From NCBI GenBank assembly GCA_963718305.1, contig CAVQZG010000020.1:542500-606499 (forward strand): DNA of 64,000 nucleotides, in the 5' to 3' direction. Below, piece after piece: positions 16,403 through 24,238 of the stretch (the stretch's first letter is position 1; each line of letters begins with the position of its first letter). A model generated the notes under the pieces. The model was not told the DNA's origin and ran no database searches. It saw only the letters and a program-made list of their open reading frames with translations. The position numbers were made by a program, and so were the translations under genes. The DNA comes from RYN-230 sp963718305 (GTDB lineage Bacteria; Actinomycetota; Actinomycetes; Streptosporangiales; Streptosporangiaceae).

Positions 16403-17286
16403 CACTCGATCCCCAGCAACTCAGGTCCCGGCTGCTCGATCACCGGGGGCTGGACCTGGACGCCGCCCGGCGGGTGACCTACGTCATCGAGCAGAGTTTC
16501 CGCTACGACTACGACGCGCCGGTGCAGTCGCTGCGGCAGCGGCTGGTCATCGTGCCGCCCACCCGGCACGGCGGCCAGCACCGGCGGGCCCATCAGCTCG
16601 AGGTGACGGGCGCCCAGGCCCGGCGCCGGGTGGCCCGGGACTCTCGCGGCAACGTGATCACCTGGCTGAAGGCCGAGCACGTGGCCCAGACCGTGGAGTT
16701 CCGGCTGACCGCCATCGTCGAGCGGATCCGCCGCGACGGGCCCGCCGTGCTGCCGCTCGAGGCCACCCGCAGCCCGGCCCTGCTGTCCCCCACCCGGCTG
16801 ACCGCCGCCGATGACCGGCTCCGCGAGCTAGCCGCCCGCCTGCCGGCCAGCGCCGTGGCCCCGCTGGACCAGGCGGAATGGATCTGTGACCTGGTGCACG
16901 CGTCGCTGGACTACGCCGACGGGGTCACCTCGGTGCGGACCACGGCCGCCGAGGCGCTGGCCGGCGGGCGCGGCGTCTGCCAGGACATGGCCCACGTGAT
17001 GCTGGCCCTCTGCCACCTGGTGGGGCTGCCGGCCCGGTACGTGTCCGGGCACCTGATCGGCCAGGGTGGCACGCACGCCTGGGTCGAGGTCGTGGTGCCC
17101 CGGGCCCGGGACGCGATCGCGGTGCCGTTCGATCCGTGCCATGGCCGCCGCGCGGGCAGCGCCTACGTCACGGTCGCGGCCGGCCGGGACTACAGCGACG
17201 TGGCGCCGACCTCGGGCAGCTACGTCGGCACCTCAGCCAGCCGGCTGACCGCCGAGCGCCGGGTGGGGGTGCTGGCCGCCGCCTGA
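16399..17286 (+). CDS. Transglutaminase-like protein, second of a pair
   Basis: 295 residues. An N-terminal bacterial transglutaminase beta domain begins VTYVIEQSFRYDYDAPVQSL and includes RLVIVPP. The catalytic core contains GGRGVCQDMAHVML with C194, THAWVEV with H near 226, and FDPCHG with D near 244, so unlike its partner the Cys-His-Asp triad is complete. The two genes are coupled and probably form a heteromeric or sequentially acting pair. The related actinobacterial operons often also contain alpha-E and ATP-grasp peptide ligase genes, which are absent here. The 3' end overlaps the convergent BrkB gene by 54 bases. Confidence 0.85.
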   Translation: MTLDPQQLRSRLLDHRGLDLDAARRVTYVIEQSFRYDYDAPVQSLRQRLVIVPPTRHGGQHRRAHQLEVTGAQARRRVARDSRGNVITWLKAEHVAQTVEFRLTAIVERIRRDGPAVLPLEATRSPALLSPTRLTAADDRLRELAARLPASAVAPLDQAEWICDLVHASLDYADGVTSVRTTAAEALAGGRGVCQDMAHVMLALCHLVGLPARYVSGHLIGQGGTHAWVEVVVPRARDAIAVPFDPCHGRRAGSAYVTVAAGRDYSDVAPTSGSYVGTSASRLTAERRVGVLAAA

Positions 17287-18345
17287 GGCGCCATCGCTTG
17301 CGCCCCAGGCGGCCAGGTCCGGATCGGGGGCCGGCGGCGCGACCTCGGCAGGCGTCTGCGGGGTGCTGTCCGGCGCGGGGGCGCCGGACGGGCGATCGTG
17401 GAAGGACACCTCGATGTGCTGCTCCTCCCGGCGCTGGTTCTGCAGTGCCTGCAGCGCCATGCTGGCCCGGTCGGCCTCGGTGAGCGGCGGCTGGACGATA
17501 GAGCGCGGCCACAGCCGCCGCGCCAGGACCACGTTTATCTCGGCCGCGTACACCGTGATCTGGATGGCCAGGTAGATGTAGGCCACCAGGCCGAGGACGG
17601 TGCCGAAGTAGCCGTAGACCGAGTTGCTGTGCAAGAAGTGGTGCACCAGGTACGTGCCGAGGATCTGCAGCACGGTCCAGGCGATCCCGCCGGCGATGAC
17701 GCCCGGGATCAGCCGGCGGGTCGGGATGCCCTTCGGGGTGAGCACCCGGAACGCGACCAGGTACATGCCCACGTTGACCAGGGCGGCAGCGAGCTCGGCC
17801 AGGACGACGAAGATGGCGGCCTTCTGGCCGTAGGTGTTGAGGCTGGCCAGCAACGTGGTCAGGATGACTCCGACGCCGAGCACGCCGAGGAACTCCATCG
17901 CGCGGCCGAGCCGCTGCGCATACCCGGGCCGCGCGGGCCCGGGCAGGTTCCACACCTGCGCCATCGTGAACAGGCCCGCCTGGGCCAGCCCCGTCGCGCC
18001 CCAGACCAGGCCGACCAGGCCCACGATGAGCCCGATCACGCTGGAGCGCCGGAGCTCATGCACGTGCTCGGTGAGCTGGCTGCCAATCTGCGGGATCTGA
18101 TGGGCCACCGCGTCGATGACATCCTGCCGGAACCCCGCGTCCACCGAGGCGGCCAGGCCCAGCAGGGTCACCAGAATCAGGAGCAGCGGGAACAGCGCCC
18201 GGAAGGCAGAGAACGCGAGGTTCGAGACGAGCACGCCGCCGTTGTCGTCGCCGTACTTCTTGGTCACCCCGAAGACGAAGGCCGCCGGGGTGAACCGCTG
18301 CTGGGTCGCGTCTACCCGCCGGATCACCCGCTCCACTGGATTCAT
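17233..18345 (-). CDS. YihY/virulence factor BrkB family membrane protein
   Basis: About 370 residues with six membrane helices. It has the family hallmarks NLAFSAFRALFPLLLILVTLLG near residues 41-62, the GLVGLVWGATGLAQA helix, and YGYFGTVLGLVAYIYLAIQ, followed by a cytoplasmic proline-rich tail. YihY/BrkB proteins were once called RNase BN; their transport or envelope role is still unclear. I prefer the ATG at 18345 (MNPVERVIRRVDATQ) over a GTG nine bases upstream. A strong hairpin at 18375-18420 separates it from upstream minus-strand genes. Confidence 0.85.
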   Translation of the reverse strand: MNPVERVIRRVDATQQRFTPAAFVFGVTKKYGDDNGGVLVSNLAFSAFRALFPLLLILVTLLGLAASVDAGFRQDVIDAVAHQIPQIGSQLTEHVHELRRSSVIGLIVGLVGLVWGATGLAQAGLFTMAQVWNLPGPARPGYAQRLGRAMEFLGVLGVGVILTTLLASLNTYGQKAAIFVVLAELAAALVNVGMYLVAFRVLTPKGIPTRRLIPGVIAGGIAWTVLQILGTYLVHHFLHSNSVYGYFGTVLGLVAYIYLAIQITVYAAEINVVLARRLWPRSIVQPPLTEADRASMALQALQNQRREEQHIEVSFHDRPSGAPAPDSTPQTPAEVAPPAPDPDLAAWGASDGASGGGQHPHPALGGQPAG

Positions 18346-18374
18346 CGCGACCACCCGCCTCTGACCCGCATGAA

Positions 18375-18420
18375 CTGCCCCCGGCTGGCCCCATCAAACG
18401 GTGGGGCGGACCGGGGGCAG
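18375..18420 (-). terminator. Two-tier hairpin terminator
   Basis: The outer stem CTGCCCCCGG/CCGGGGGCAG (18375-18384 with 18411-18420) encloses an inner stem GCCCCA/TGGGGC (18388-18393 with 18402-18407) around an 8-base loop. It lies past the 3' end of the SRPBCC remnant and the LCP gene and before BrkB, all on the minus strand. A direct repeat GGGGGCAGCTC follows on the right flank. Confidence 0.65.
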
Positions 18421-18445
18421 CTCGGGGGCAGCTCGCCGGGCGGGA

Positions 18446-18802
18446 TTATCCGGCCGGGAGAGGCTCCCCCGTTTCCAGCAGCGTCTTCAGGTCAGACATC
18501 AGCCGCGGCCAGCCCTGGCTAATGCCCGGCAGGACGGCACTGCCCGCAGCGAAGCCGCCGTGCACCACGGTCAGCTTGACCAGGTCGCCGACGGGTTCCA
18601 GGTCGAACGTCACCGTGGAGCGGGGCTCGGCGGCCACCTGGGCCAGGTGCCCATCGCTCACGTCGTAGGCCGCCGCCCATTCCGGGGTGAACGTGTGCCA
18701 GGTGTAAGACAGCCGCCGGAACGGGTCGGATTGCAGTACGACCTGGGCCGGGTCGGCGATCTTCACGTCGCCCTGGTCGAGTTTCAGGGTGTAGGGCGAT
18801 CC
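18446..18802 (-). pseudogene. SRPBCC/AHSA1-like protein, 5'-truncated remnant
   Basis: The frame encodes the second half of an AHSA1-type SRPBCC (START-like) hydrophobic-pocket protein: GSPYTLKLDQGDVKIADPAQVV, LSYTWHTF, TVTFDLEP, LTVVHGGF and a C-terminal GWPRLMSDLKTLLETG helix. The first 50 or so residues of the fold, which hold the usual 'PERVWEALTD' helix, are missing. The frame meets a stop at about 18830, and the LCP gene ends only 40 bases upstream (18842), so there is no room for the missing part. A GTG at 18766 could start a 106-residue product, but with no complete fold. I read it as a decayed gene left after a rearrangement. Confidence 0.7.
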
Positions 18803-18841
18803 GGCGAGGCCGGAAGAAGCTCCATTACCTCACCGCCGCGG

Positions 18842-20302
18842 TCAGTTCACGCAGGGGATGCCGTTTCCAGCGATGACCGCCCCGCCTTGCGGCCCGGCGG
18901 TGGGGATGACCGGGCCCGGCGACCGGGCCGGGGCGGAGGCCGGGATGTGCGGGAGCGTGGCGCTGCCGCCGAGCAGGATCTCGACCTGGTGGGGCGGCAC
19001 CGCACCGCTGGCTACGGCGGTCACGCCGAACAGGGCGGCGATGGGGCCGGCCTGGGCCGACGTTCCCGGCCCGTAACGGACCTCGGTGCTGGCGAGAGCA
19101 CTGGTGTTCCCGACCCGTCCGGCCCGGAAGCCCGCCCCCGCCAGGGCCGCCGCGACCCGCGCGGCCAGCCCCGTCGTGTTACCGCCGTTCAGCACGTTGA
19201 CGGTGATCGCCCGGCTGCCGGTGAGGCCGCGGTGATGGTGCTGCGGAGGGCTGGGCTTGGGGTAAAAGGTGCCCCGGACGATCGACGTGATGTAGGCGGG
19301 GTCGATCACGTTCGCGGCCTGGCCGTCGATCGTGGCGAAGCCCTTGATCGGCAGCGTGTGGAAGACCAGGTTGCCGCTGGACAGGCTGCGCATCTCCGTG
19401 GCGAAGTCGAGCAGGTTCCACCCCGCGTCGGTGATGGCGTACTGCTTGGCCACGGACAGCAAGGCGTCCAGTTTGGTCAGGTCGCTGAGCACCCCCTCGG
19501 CCCGCAGCTGGTGGATCACCGAGTCAAGGAAGGCCTGCTGACGGTGGGTACGGTCCAGGTCGCCGTTGGGCAGGCCGTCGCGCTGGCGCACGAACGCCAG
19601 GGCCTGGGCGGCGTCCAGATGCTGGAACCCGGCGGGGAAATTGGCGCCGGAGTTGATGTCGTGGACCCGATGCTTAAGGCAGACCTCCACCCCGCCGAAC
19701 ACCTTGGCGAGCTCGTAGAACCCGTCCATGTTGACTTCAGCGAAGTGATCGATGTGCACCCCGGTGAGCTTCTCCACGGTCGCCACGGCCGCGGTGCGGC
19801 CGGCCTCGTTACCGAGGAAGGCCAGTTGGTCCTGGCTCATAGCGGGATGCTGCTGCCGCAGCTTTCCCTCCTCGTAGAACATGCTCACGCCGTAAGCCTG
19901 GTCGATCTTGCCCTGCTGCTGCGGCCCGACCGTGCCCGCGAAATGCACCCAGTCGTCGCGCGGGATCGAAAAGCCGATCGCTTTCTTGCCGCCGGCCGGT
20001 ATGTGGATGAGGATCAGCGTGTTCGTGTCATTGCCGCCCGCGCCGTTGGCGACGGCCTGGGCGTTTCCCGCATGCAGCTTGGACAGGATGTTCGCGGGCA
20101 GGATGTTGCCATTCCAGTCCCGGCGGCTTTCCAGTCCCATAAGAAGGATGTTCTGCGGGCCGATCGAGGGGCCGCTGGCGATAGCGTGCGAACTCCCGAT
20201 GCTGCTCACGTCCTGGACGAGCGAGTGTGAGAAGCCGCTGACCAGGAGGATCAGTGCCGCGAGGACACAGCTCAGCCAGTATCCGGTCTTCCGCCGGCGC
20301 AT
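18842..20302 (-). CDS. LytR-CpsA-Psr (LCP) family cell-wall ligase with LytR_C domain
   Basis: 486 residues. A short basic N-terminus and one membrane helix (YWLSCVLAALILLVSGF) anchor it, and the rest is outside. The LCP catalytic domain starts at NILLMGLESRR and contains NDTNTLILIHIPAG, IGFSIPRDDWV, KIDQAYG, VDHFAEVNMDGF-like HIDHFAEVNM, and ALAFVRQRDGLPNGDLDRTHRQQ with the conserved Arg and Asp residues. A LytR_C domain (AITVNVLNGGNTTGLA...) occupies about residues 370-450. LCP proteins attach polyprenyl-linked glycopolymers to peptidoglycan or arabinogalactan. It is divergent from the DUF6542 gene. The remnant SRPBCC frame lies directly downstream. Confidence 0.92.
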   Translation of the reverse strand: MRRRKTGYWLSCVLAALILLVSGFSHSLVQDVSSIGSSHAIASGPSIGPQNILLMGLESRRDWNGNILPANILSKLHAGNAQAVANGAGGNDTNTLILIHIPAGGKKAIGFSIPRDDWVHFAGTVGPQQQGKIDQAYGVSMFYEEGKLRQQHPAMSQDQLAFLGNEAGRTAAVATVEKLTGVHIDHFAEVNMDGFYELAKVFGGVEVCLKHRVHDINSGANFPAGFQHLDAAQALAFVRQRDGLPNGDLDRTHRQQAFLDSVIHQLRAEGVLSDLTKLDALLSVAKQYAITDAGWNLLDFATEMRSLSSGNLVFHTLPIKGFATIDGQAANVIDPAYITSIVRGTFYPKPSPPQHHHRGLTGSRAITVNVLNGGNTTGLAARVAAALAGAGFRAGRVGNTSALASTEVRYGPGTSAQAGPIAALFGVTAVASGAVPPHQVEILLGGSATLPHIPASAPARSPGPVIPTAGPQGGAVIAGNGIPCVN

Positions 20303-20394
20303 CGCTTCCCTTCCGGCCGGGTAGTTACTGTTGCGGCGAAGACTACCCGTGCAGTTCCCGCGGCAAGCCGAAGCGGCTAACCTTTAGGACCACA

Positions 20395-20972
20395 ATGCCG
20401 ACCTCACGAGGATACGACGCGGACCCGCGGCCGCTGTATCGCGGCGCGCCGGGTCCTTATCCGGGCCCGCACGAGCCCGATCCCGTAATGCGTAGGCAAA
20501 TGCACCGGCGCGATCCGGTAATGCCTCAGGGCTATTCCGTAATGCGCGGGCAAATGCACCGGCGGCCATCACCGCCCGGTCCGATGCCGTCGTGGTGGGG
20601 GTCGCTGACCGGCCGGGGCGGGGTGTGCATCGTGGTGGGCGGGGCCGCACTCGGCGCGCTCATCACCGTGCTGGCCGGCACCGGCCCGGGCCCGGTACTC
20701 GGCGTGTCCCTGGTAGCGGCGACGCTGGCCGCTGCGCTCGCGATCCAGCCCGGGGCCGTCTACCGGATCATCCCGGTGCCCGCGCTGGCTTATCTCGTCA
20801 TGGCCACCGGGCCGGACTGGCCGGCGACCGGGCGGCCGGTACGTCCCACACGGCCCTCGCCGTCAGCGCCGCCCAGTGGATCGCCAGCGGATTCCTCCCG
20901 ATGACCGTGGCCACCCTGCTGGCCATCGCGGTGACCACGATCCGCTGGTTCATTCAGTCCAGGATCCGGTGA
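20395..20972 (+). pseudogene. DUF6542 domain membrane protein, frame broken near 20809
   Basis: From the ATG at 20395 the frame gives an Arg/Pro/Met-rich cytoplasmic leader with an internal repeat (VMRRQMHRR and VMRGQMHRR). The start of a DUF6542 domain follows: LTGRGGVCIVVGGAALGALITVLAG, then a second helix and YRIIPVPALAYLVMAT. The conserved end of the domain (AGLAGDRAAGTSHTALAVS, then AAQWIASGFLPMTVATLLAI) continues in a different frame to 20972. Adding one G to the GGG run at 20809-20811 rejoins them as a protein of about 192 residues with four helices. Either a draft indel or recent decay is possible. Function is unknown; the family is actinobacterial. Confidence 0.75.
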
Positions 20973-21021
20973 CGCCAGCCGCCGCTGCATGGCGGGCCGT
21001 TGCCCGGGTGGCTGCCATCGC

Positions 21022-21717
21022 TCAGCCCGGGCGCCCCCACGGCTGGGCGGCGAGCACGGCCAGGTGCAGGTCGACCAGCGTGTCTTCCAGGTCGCGTACG
21101 GCGTCGATCCGGCCATGGCGGACTTCGGCGCGCACCAGCTCGGCCGTGGCGCCCGCCAGCGCGTAGTAGGCCTCGTAGGGAACCTCAGGCCAGGCCGGGT
21201 GCTGGCGGCGGGCCCGCTCGTGCCAGGCCTGATTCAGTCCGGCGAACCGGTGCTGCGCGGCCTCGAGCCGCCCCACCGCCCGGGGCCCGGCCGCGGGCAT
21301 GTCCACATAGAAGGCCCGGGCAAACGCGGGCTCCCCGGCCAGGAAGTCAAGGAACGCGGCCAGGCCCGCCCGCAGTACGTCCTCGGCGCTCGCGGCCGCG
21401 GTCAGCTGGCGGGCCGCAGCCGCCACCCGGTCCACCAGGAGCTCCCCTCCCTCGCGGGTGGCGGCGAGGAAGCAGTCTTCCTTGTCGGCGAAGTGGGCGT
21501 AGAAGGCAGCCTTGGACACGCGCGCACCGCGCACGATGTCCGCGACGGTCACGTCATTGAATCCGGTCGCGGCCACGGCGGCGATGGCCGCCCTCAGCAG
21601 CCGTCCGCGCTGCGCCGCCCGCACCGCCTCGAGGGGCAGCCCGTTCCGGCCGCGGGGCAGCCCGGGCTCACCTTCGTGGGTGCGGGCGAGAGCACCCCCT
21701 TGTCTCTCTGCGGACAC
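21022..21717 (-). CDS. TetR family transcriptional regulator
   Basis: 231 residues from a GTG start. The HTH occupies about residues 38-85 (LLRAAIAAVAATGFNDVTVADIVRGARVSKAAFYAHFADKEDCF in outline), and the rest is an all-helical ligand/dimer domain. It is divergent from the MFS transporter gene, and an 18-base inverted repeat lies between them, so it most likely represses the transporter and itself and responds to the transported compound. Confidence 0.9.
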   Translation of the reverse strand: MSAERQGGALARTHEGEPGLPRGRNGLPLEAVRAAQRGRLLRAAIAAVAATGFNDVTVADIVRGARVSKAAFYAHFADKEDCFLAATREGGELLVDRVAAAARQLTAAASAEDVLRAGLAAFLDFLAGEPAFARAFYVDMPAAGPRAVGRLEAAQHRFAGLNQAWHERARRQHPAWPEVPYEAYYALAGATAELVRAEVRHGRIDAVRDLEDTLVDLHLAVLAAQPWGRPG

Positions 21718-21738
21718 GCTCTTAAGCTATCAGCGCTA

Positions 21739-21756
21739 AAGTACACCGCCGTACTT
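21739..21756. promoter_or_regulatory. Inverted repeat AAGTAC-N6-GTACTT, probable TetR operator
   Basis: AAGTAC (21739-21744) and GTACTT (21751-21756) are perfect inverted 6-base arms around ACCGCC. The site is 22 bases from the TetR start and 48 from the MFS start. Symmetry, size and position fit a TetR dimer. Confidence 0.7.
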
Positions 21757-21803
21757 CTGTGGTCGCTGCTCCGGCACGGCCACGCCGAGCAGGGAAGGCC
21801 GCC

Positions 21804-23756
21804 ATGAGCGCGACTGCGACAGATTTAATCCCTGGCCGCCAAGGAAAGGGGTCGTGGCTGTGGCGCCGCCAGCTGGACGCCTATCCCGATACCGGGCCGC
21901 GCGTGCTCTACCTGGGCATCACGGTGCTGGCCACCATCACGCTGTACTACGAGCTGTATGTGGTCGGCTCGGTGTCCACGCTGGTCCTGGCCGACCTGCA
22001 CATGAGCTTCACGTTCTTCGTGCTCATCCTGGCCTTCGGCAACCTGATCGGCGCCTTCGGCTCGTTGTTCGCCGGGCTGGCCGACCGGCTGGGCCGCGCC
22101 AATCTCGTGGTCGGCGGGCTGCTGCTCACCGGGATCTTCACCGCGTTCGTCATCCCCGCCACGACCAACAAGTGGGCGTTCGGCATCGCCACCTTCGTGG
22201 TCGGCCTGGTCGAGGGCATCTGCCTGGTCGCCACCCCGGCCCTGATCCGCGACTTCTCGCCCCAGGTGGGGCGGGCCACGGCCATGGGGTTCTGGACCAG
22301 CGGCCCGGTCGTGGGCAGCCTGATCGTCGCGGTGGTCGGCAGCGCCACCATTCCCGCGGTAGTGCATGATCCGCGGATCTGGACGCACCAGTACCGCATC
22401 TGCGGCATCGCCGGCCTGGTCGTGTTCGTGATCGCCCTGGTCGGGCTGCGGGAACTGTCCCCGCGACTGCGTGACCAGTTGATGGTGACGATGCGCGACC
22501 GCGCGCTGATCGAGGCCCGGGCCAAGGGGATCGACATCGAGGCCGCGCTGCGGCACCCATGGCGTCAGCTGCTCAAGCCCGACGTGATCATCTCGGCTAT
22601 CGGCGTGTCGCTGATGCTGCTCATCTATTACACGGCCGTCGCGTTCGCCGTCATCTACCTGACCACGGTGTTCGGGTTCTCCGTCAAAGACGCCAACGGC
22701 CTGGGCAACTGGAACTGGGGATTCAACGTCATCGCCGTGATCCTGATCGGGATAATCTCCGACCGGTTCCGGGTCCGGAAGCCGTTCATGGTGATCGGCG
22801 GGGTGGTGGCCGCCGTGATGACCGTGGTGTACCTGGAGCAGGCGGGCCACCATCCCAGCTACTACACGCTCGCCATCATCCTGGCCCTGGGCTCGTTCTT
22901 CCTGGGCGTGGCCTACTGCCCCTGGATGGCCAGCTATACCGAGACCGTCGAGGCGCGCAATCCCGCGCTCACCGCCACCGGCCTGGCCATCTGGGGCTGG
23001 ATCATCCGGGTCACGATCTTCGTCGCGTTCCTGATCGTCCCGGCCGTTATCAACTCGGTCACGCCACTGATCAGCTACGGGCCCACCGTATCCGCGTACG
23101 CGGCCCGCTACGGCAGCGAACTCACGTTCGCGCAGACCCACCCGCAGGTCGTAGCCACCGCCACCACCTATAAGACCCAGCTGGCCAACGCGCAGAAATT
23201 CGCACCCGAACTGGCGGTGATCCAGGCCAATCCGGCCCTGTTCGCCAAACTGGCCACGTACCCCAGCCCGGCCGCCATCCCGCCGAAACTGGCCGCCCGG
23301 GCCGTCGCGGCCGCGGGCGGGGGTGCGAAGGGGCTCGCCATTCTGTCCACTATCAACGCCAACGGCACGGCCATTACGGGCGTCATCGCGGTGGCACCCA
23401 AGCTGGCCACCGTGGCCCCCTATGCGGCCCAGCTGACCGCGCTGTCCAAGGTTCCGCCGCAGGTGTTCGCGTACATGAAGGCCCACGCCGCCGCGGTCCA
23501 GAAAGCCGCCGCCCAGGCCCCCGGCCAGTGGAAGACCTGGTACTGGGTGTGCTTTGGCGGCATCGTGTTCTTCCTACTCAGCATCCCGCTGCTCCGGGGC
23601 CGCTGGAAGCCCTCCGACGCCCGCCGGGACGAGGAGGAGCACGAGGCGATGGTCACCGCCGAACTGGCCAAGCTGCATAAGCTGAGGAGGCACAGCGCGC
23701 TGCCCGGATCGGCTGATCCGGGCAGCGCGCTGCTCACCTGGGCGGCCTGCCGTTAG
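21804..23756 (+). CDS. MFS transporter with a large extracytoplasmic insert
   Basis: 650 residues from the ATG at 21804 (GGGAAGG upstream). The MFS core has about 12 helices, with the loop 2-3 signature GLADRLGRANLVV near residues 93-105 and a second-half ISDRFRVRKPF. Unusually, about 150 residues (roughly 422-573) rich in Ala, Pro, Thr and Lys lie between the last two helices. They read like a helical extracellular module (YAARYGSELTFAQTHPQVV, LAVIQANPALFAKLATYPS and so on). Standard MFS proteins are 400-450 residues. The last 20 residues are encoded by a perfect 18-base-stem hairpin. Substrate is unknown; TetR control suggests an exporter or inducible importer. Confidence 0.85.
   Translation: MSATATDLIPGRQGKGSWLWRRQLDAYPDTGPRVLYLGITVLATITLYYELYVVGSVSTLVLADLHMSFTFFVLILAFGNLIGAFGSLFAGLADRLGRANLVVGGLLLTGIFTAFVIPATTNKWAFGIATFVVGLVEGICLVATPALIRDFSPQVGRATAMGFWTSGPVVGSLIVAVVGSATIPAVVHDPRIWTHQYRICGIAGLVVFVIALVGLRELSPRLRDQLMVTMRDRALIEARAKGIDIEAALRHPWRQLLKPDVIISAIGVSLMLLIYYTAVAFAVIYLTTVFGFSVKDANGLGNWNWGFNVIAVILIGIISDRFRVRKPFMVIGGVVAAVMTVVYLEQAGHHPSYYTLAIILALGSFFLGVAYCPWMASYTETVEARNPALTATGLAIWGWIIRVTIFVAFLIVPAVINSVTPLISYGPTVSAYAARYGSELTFAQTHPQVVATATTYKTQLANAQKFAPELAVIQANPALFAKLATYPSPAAIPPKLAARAVAAAGGGAKGLAILSTINANGTAITGVIAVAPKLATVAPYAAQLTALSKVPPQVFAYMKAHAAAVQKAAAQAPGQWKTWYWVCFGGIVFFLLSIPLLRGRWKPSDARRDEEEHEAMVTAELAKLHKLRRHSALPGSADPGSALLTWAACR
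23693..23732 (+). terminator. Perfect 18-base-stem hairpin inside the 3' end of the MFS gene
   Basis: CAGCGCGCTGCCCGGATC (23693-23710) pairs without mismatch with 23715-23732 around a GGCT loop. It lies before the MFS stop codon (23754), so the C-terminal residues SALPGSADPGSALL are read from it. There is no T-run. It probably acts as a terminator or RNA-stability hairpin at the convergent end with the Lsr2-like gene. Confidence 0.55.
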
Positions 23757-23787
23757 CGGCCTGCCGTTAGCGGACCGCCGTTAGTGA
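23746..23787. repeat. Three 14-base tandem repeats giving stops in all six frames
   Basis: CCTGCCGTTAGCGG occurs at 23746-23759 and 23760-23773, with a diverged copy ACCGCCGTTAGTGA at 23774-23787. Each holds TTAG. Because 14 is not a multiple of three, TAG falls at 23754, 23768 and 23782 in all three plus frames, and TAA on the minus strand likewise. The first TAG ends the MFS gene and the last TTA ends the Lsr2-like gene. Confidence 0.8.
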
Positions 23788-24101
23788 GCCGCCGCGAACT
23801 TGCGCTCGACATCCGCGGGGATCCGGCCCCGGTCGCTGATCACTATGCCCTGGGTCCGGGCCCAGTCACGGACGTCAGCACTGTGCTGCCGGGAGCTGAC
23901 CGTCCTGCGCGGGGCCGACTCCCTGGCCACCTTCCGGGCGAACGGGACGAATTTCTGGGCCGCCTTGTCCAGGGCCCGGCCGTCCTTCCCGCACAGGTCG
24001 ATCTCAAGAGCCCGGCCATCCAGGGAGATAGTCCGCGTCCGGGCGTCCTTCGTCCCGCCGCAAATGTCGCATGTGACCGTGACAGTCGTCTGAGTTGCCA
24101 T
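23781..24101 (-). CDS. Lsr2-like nucleoid-associated protein with a cysteine knuckle
   Basis: 106 residues. The C-terminal VRDWARTQGIVISDRGRIPADVERKF is the Lsr2 DNA-binding domain, with the RGR AT-hook-like tip that enters the minor groove of AT-rich DNA. The N-terminal half keeps the Lsr2 dimer pattern (SLDGRALEIDLCGKDGRALDKAAQKFVPFARK), but it is preceded by CDICGG (C10, C13), with one more cysteine in DLCGKDG (about C37). Classical Lsr2 has an acidic stretch there instead. A metal or redox site is possible. Start ATG follows a good GGTGGGAA site. Lsr2 proteins silence AT-rich, horizontally acquired DNA; this looks like an accessory paralogue. Confidence 0.8.
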   Translation of the reverse strand: MATQTTVTVTCDICGGTKDARTRTISLDGRALEIDLCGKDGRALDKAAQKFVPFARKVARESAPRRTVSSRQHSADVRDWARTQGIVISDRGRIPADVERKFAAAH

Positions 24102-24238
24102 ACTTTCCCACCCCTATATTCATTTGCTGCTCCGCGGAAGGATACCTGACCAGCGCATTCCCTCTCGTCAGGGGCGTACTCCGCGAGTCTGCGTGCCGAA
24201 TGCCATCCAGAGCAGAATCGGCCGCTGTACAAGGACCT

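Noticed and set aside
15458..16405. Minus-strand 315-residue frame over the first transglutaminase gene
   Set aside because: No recognisable features; the plus-strand frame has the complete transglutaminase pattern.
21825..23486. Minus-strand 553-residue frame across the MFS gene
   Set aside because: Asp/Gly/Gln-rich antisense of membrane helices, a known artefact.
23746..23787. The 14-base tandem repeat as the start of a CRISPR or minisatellite
   Set aside because: Only three copies, no spacers, and the third is already diverged.
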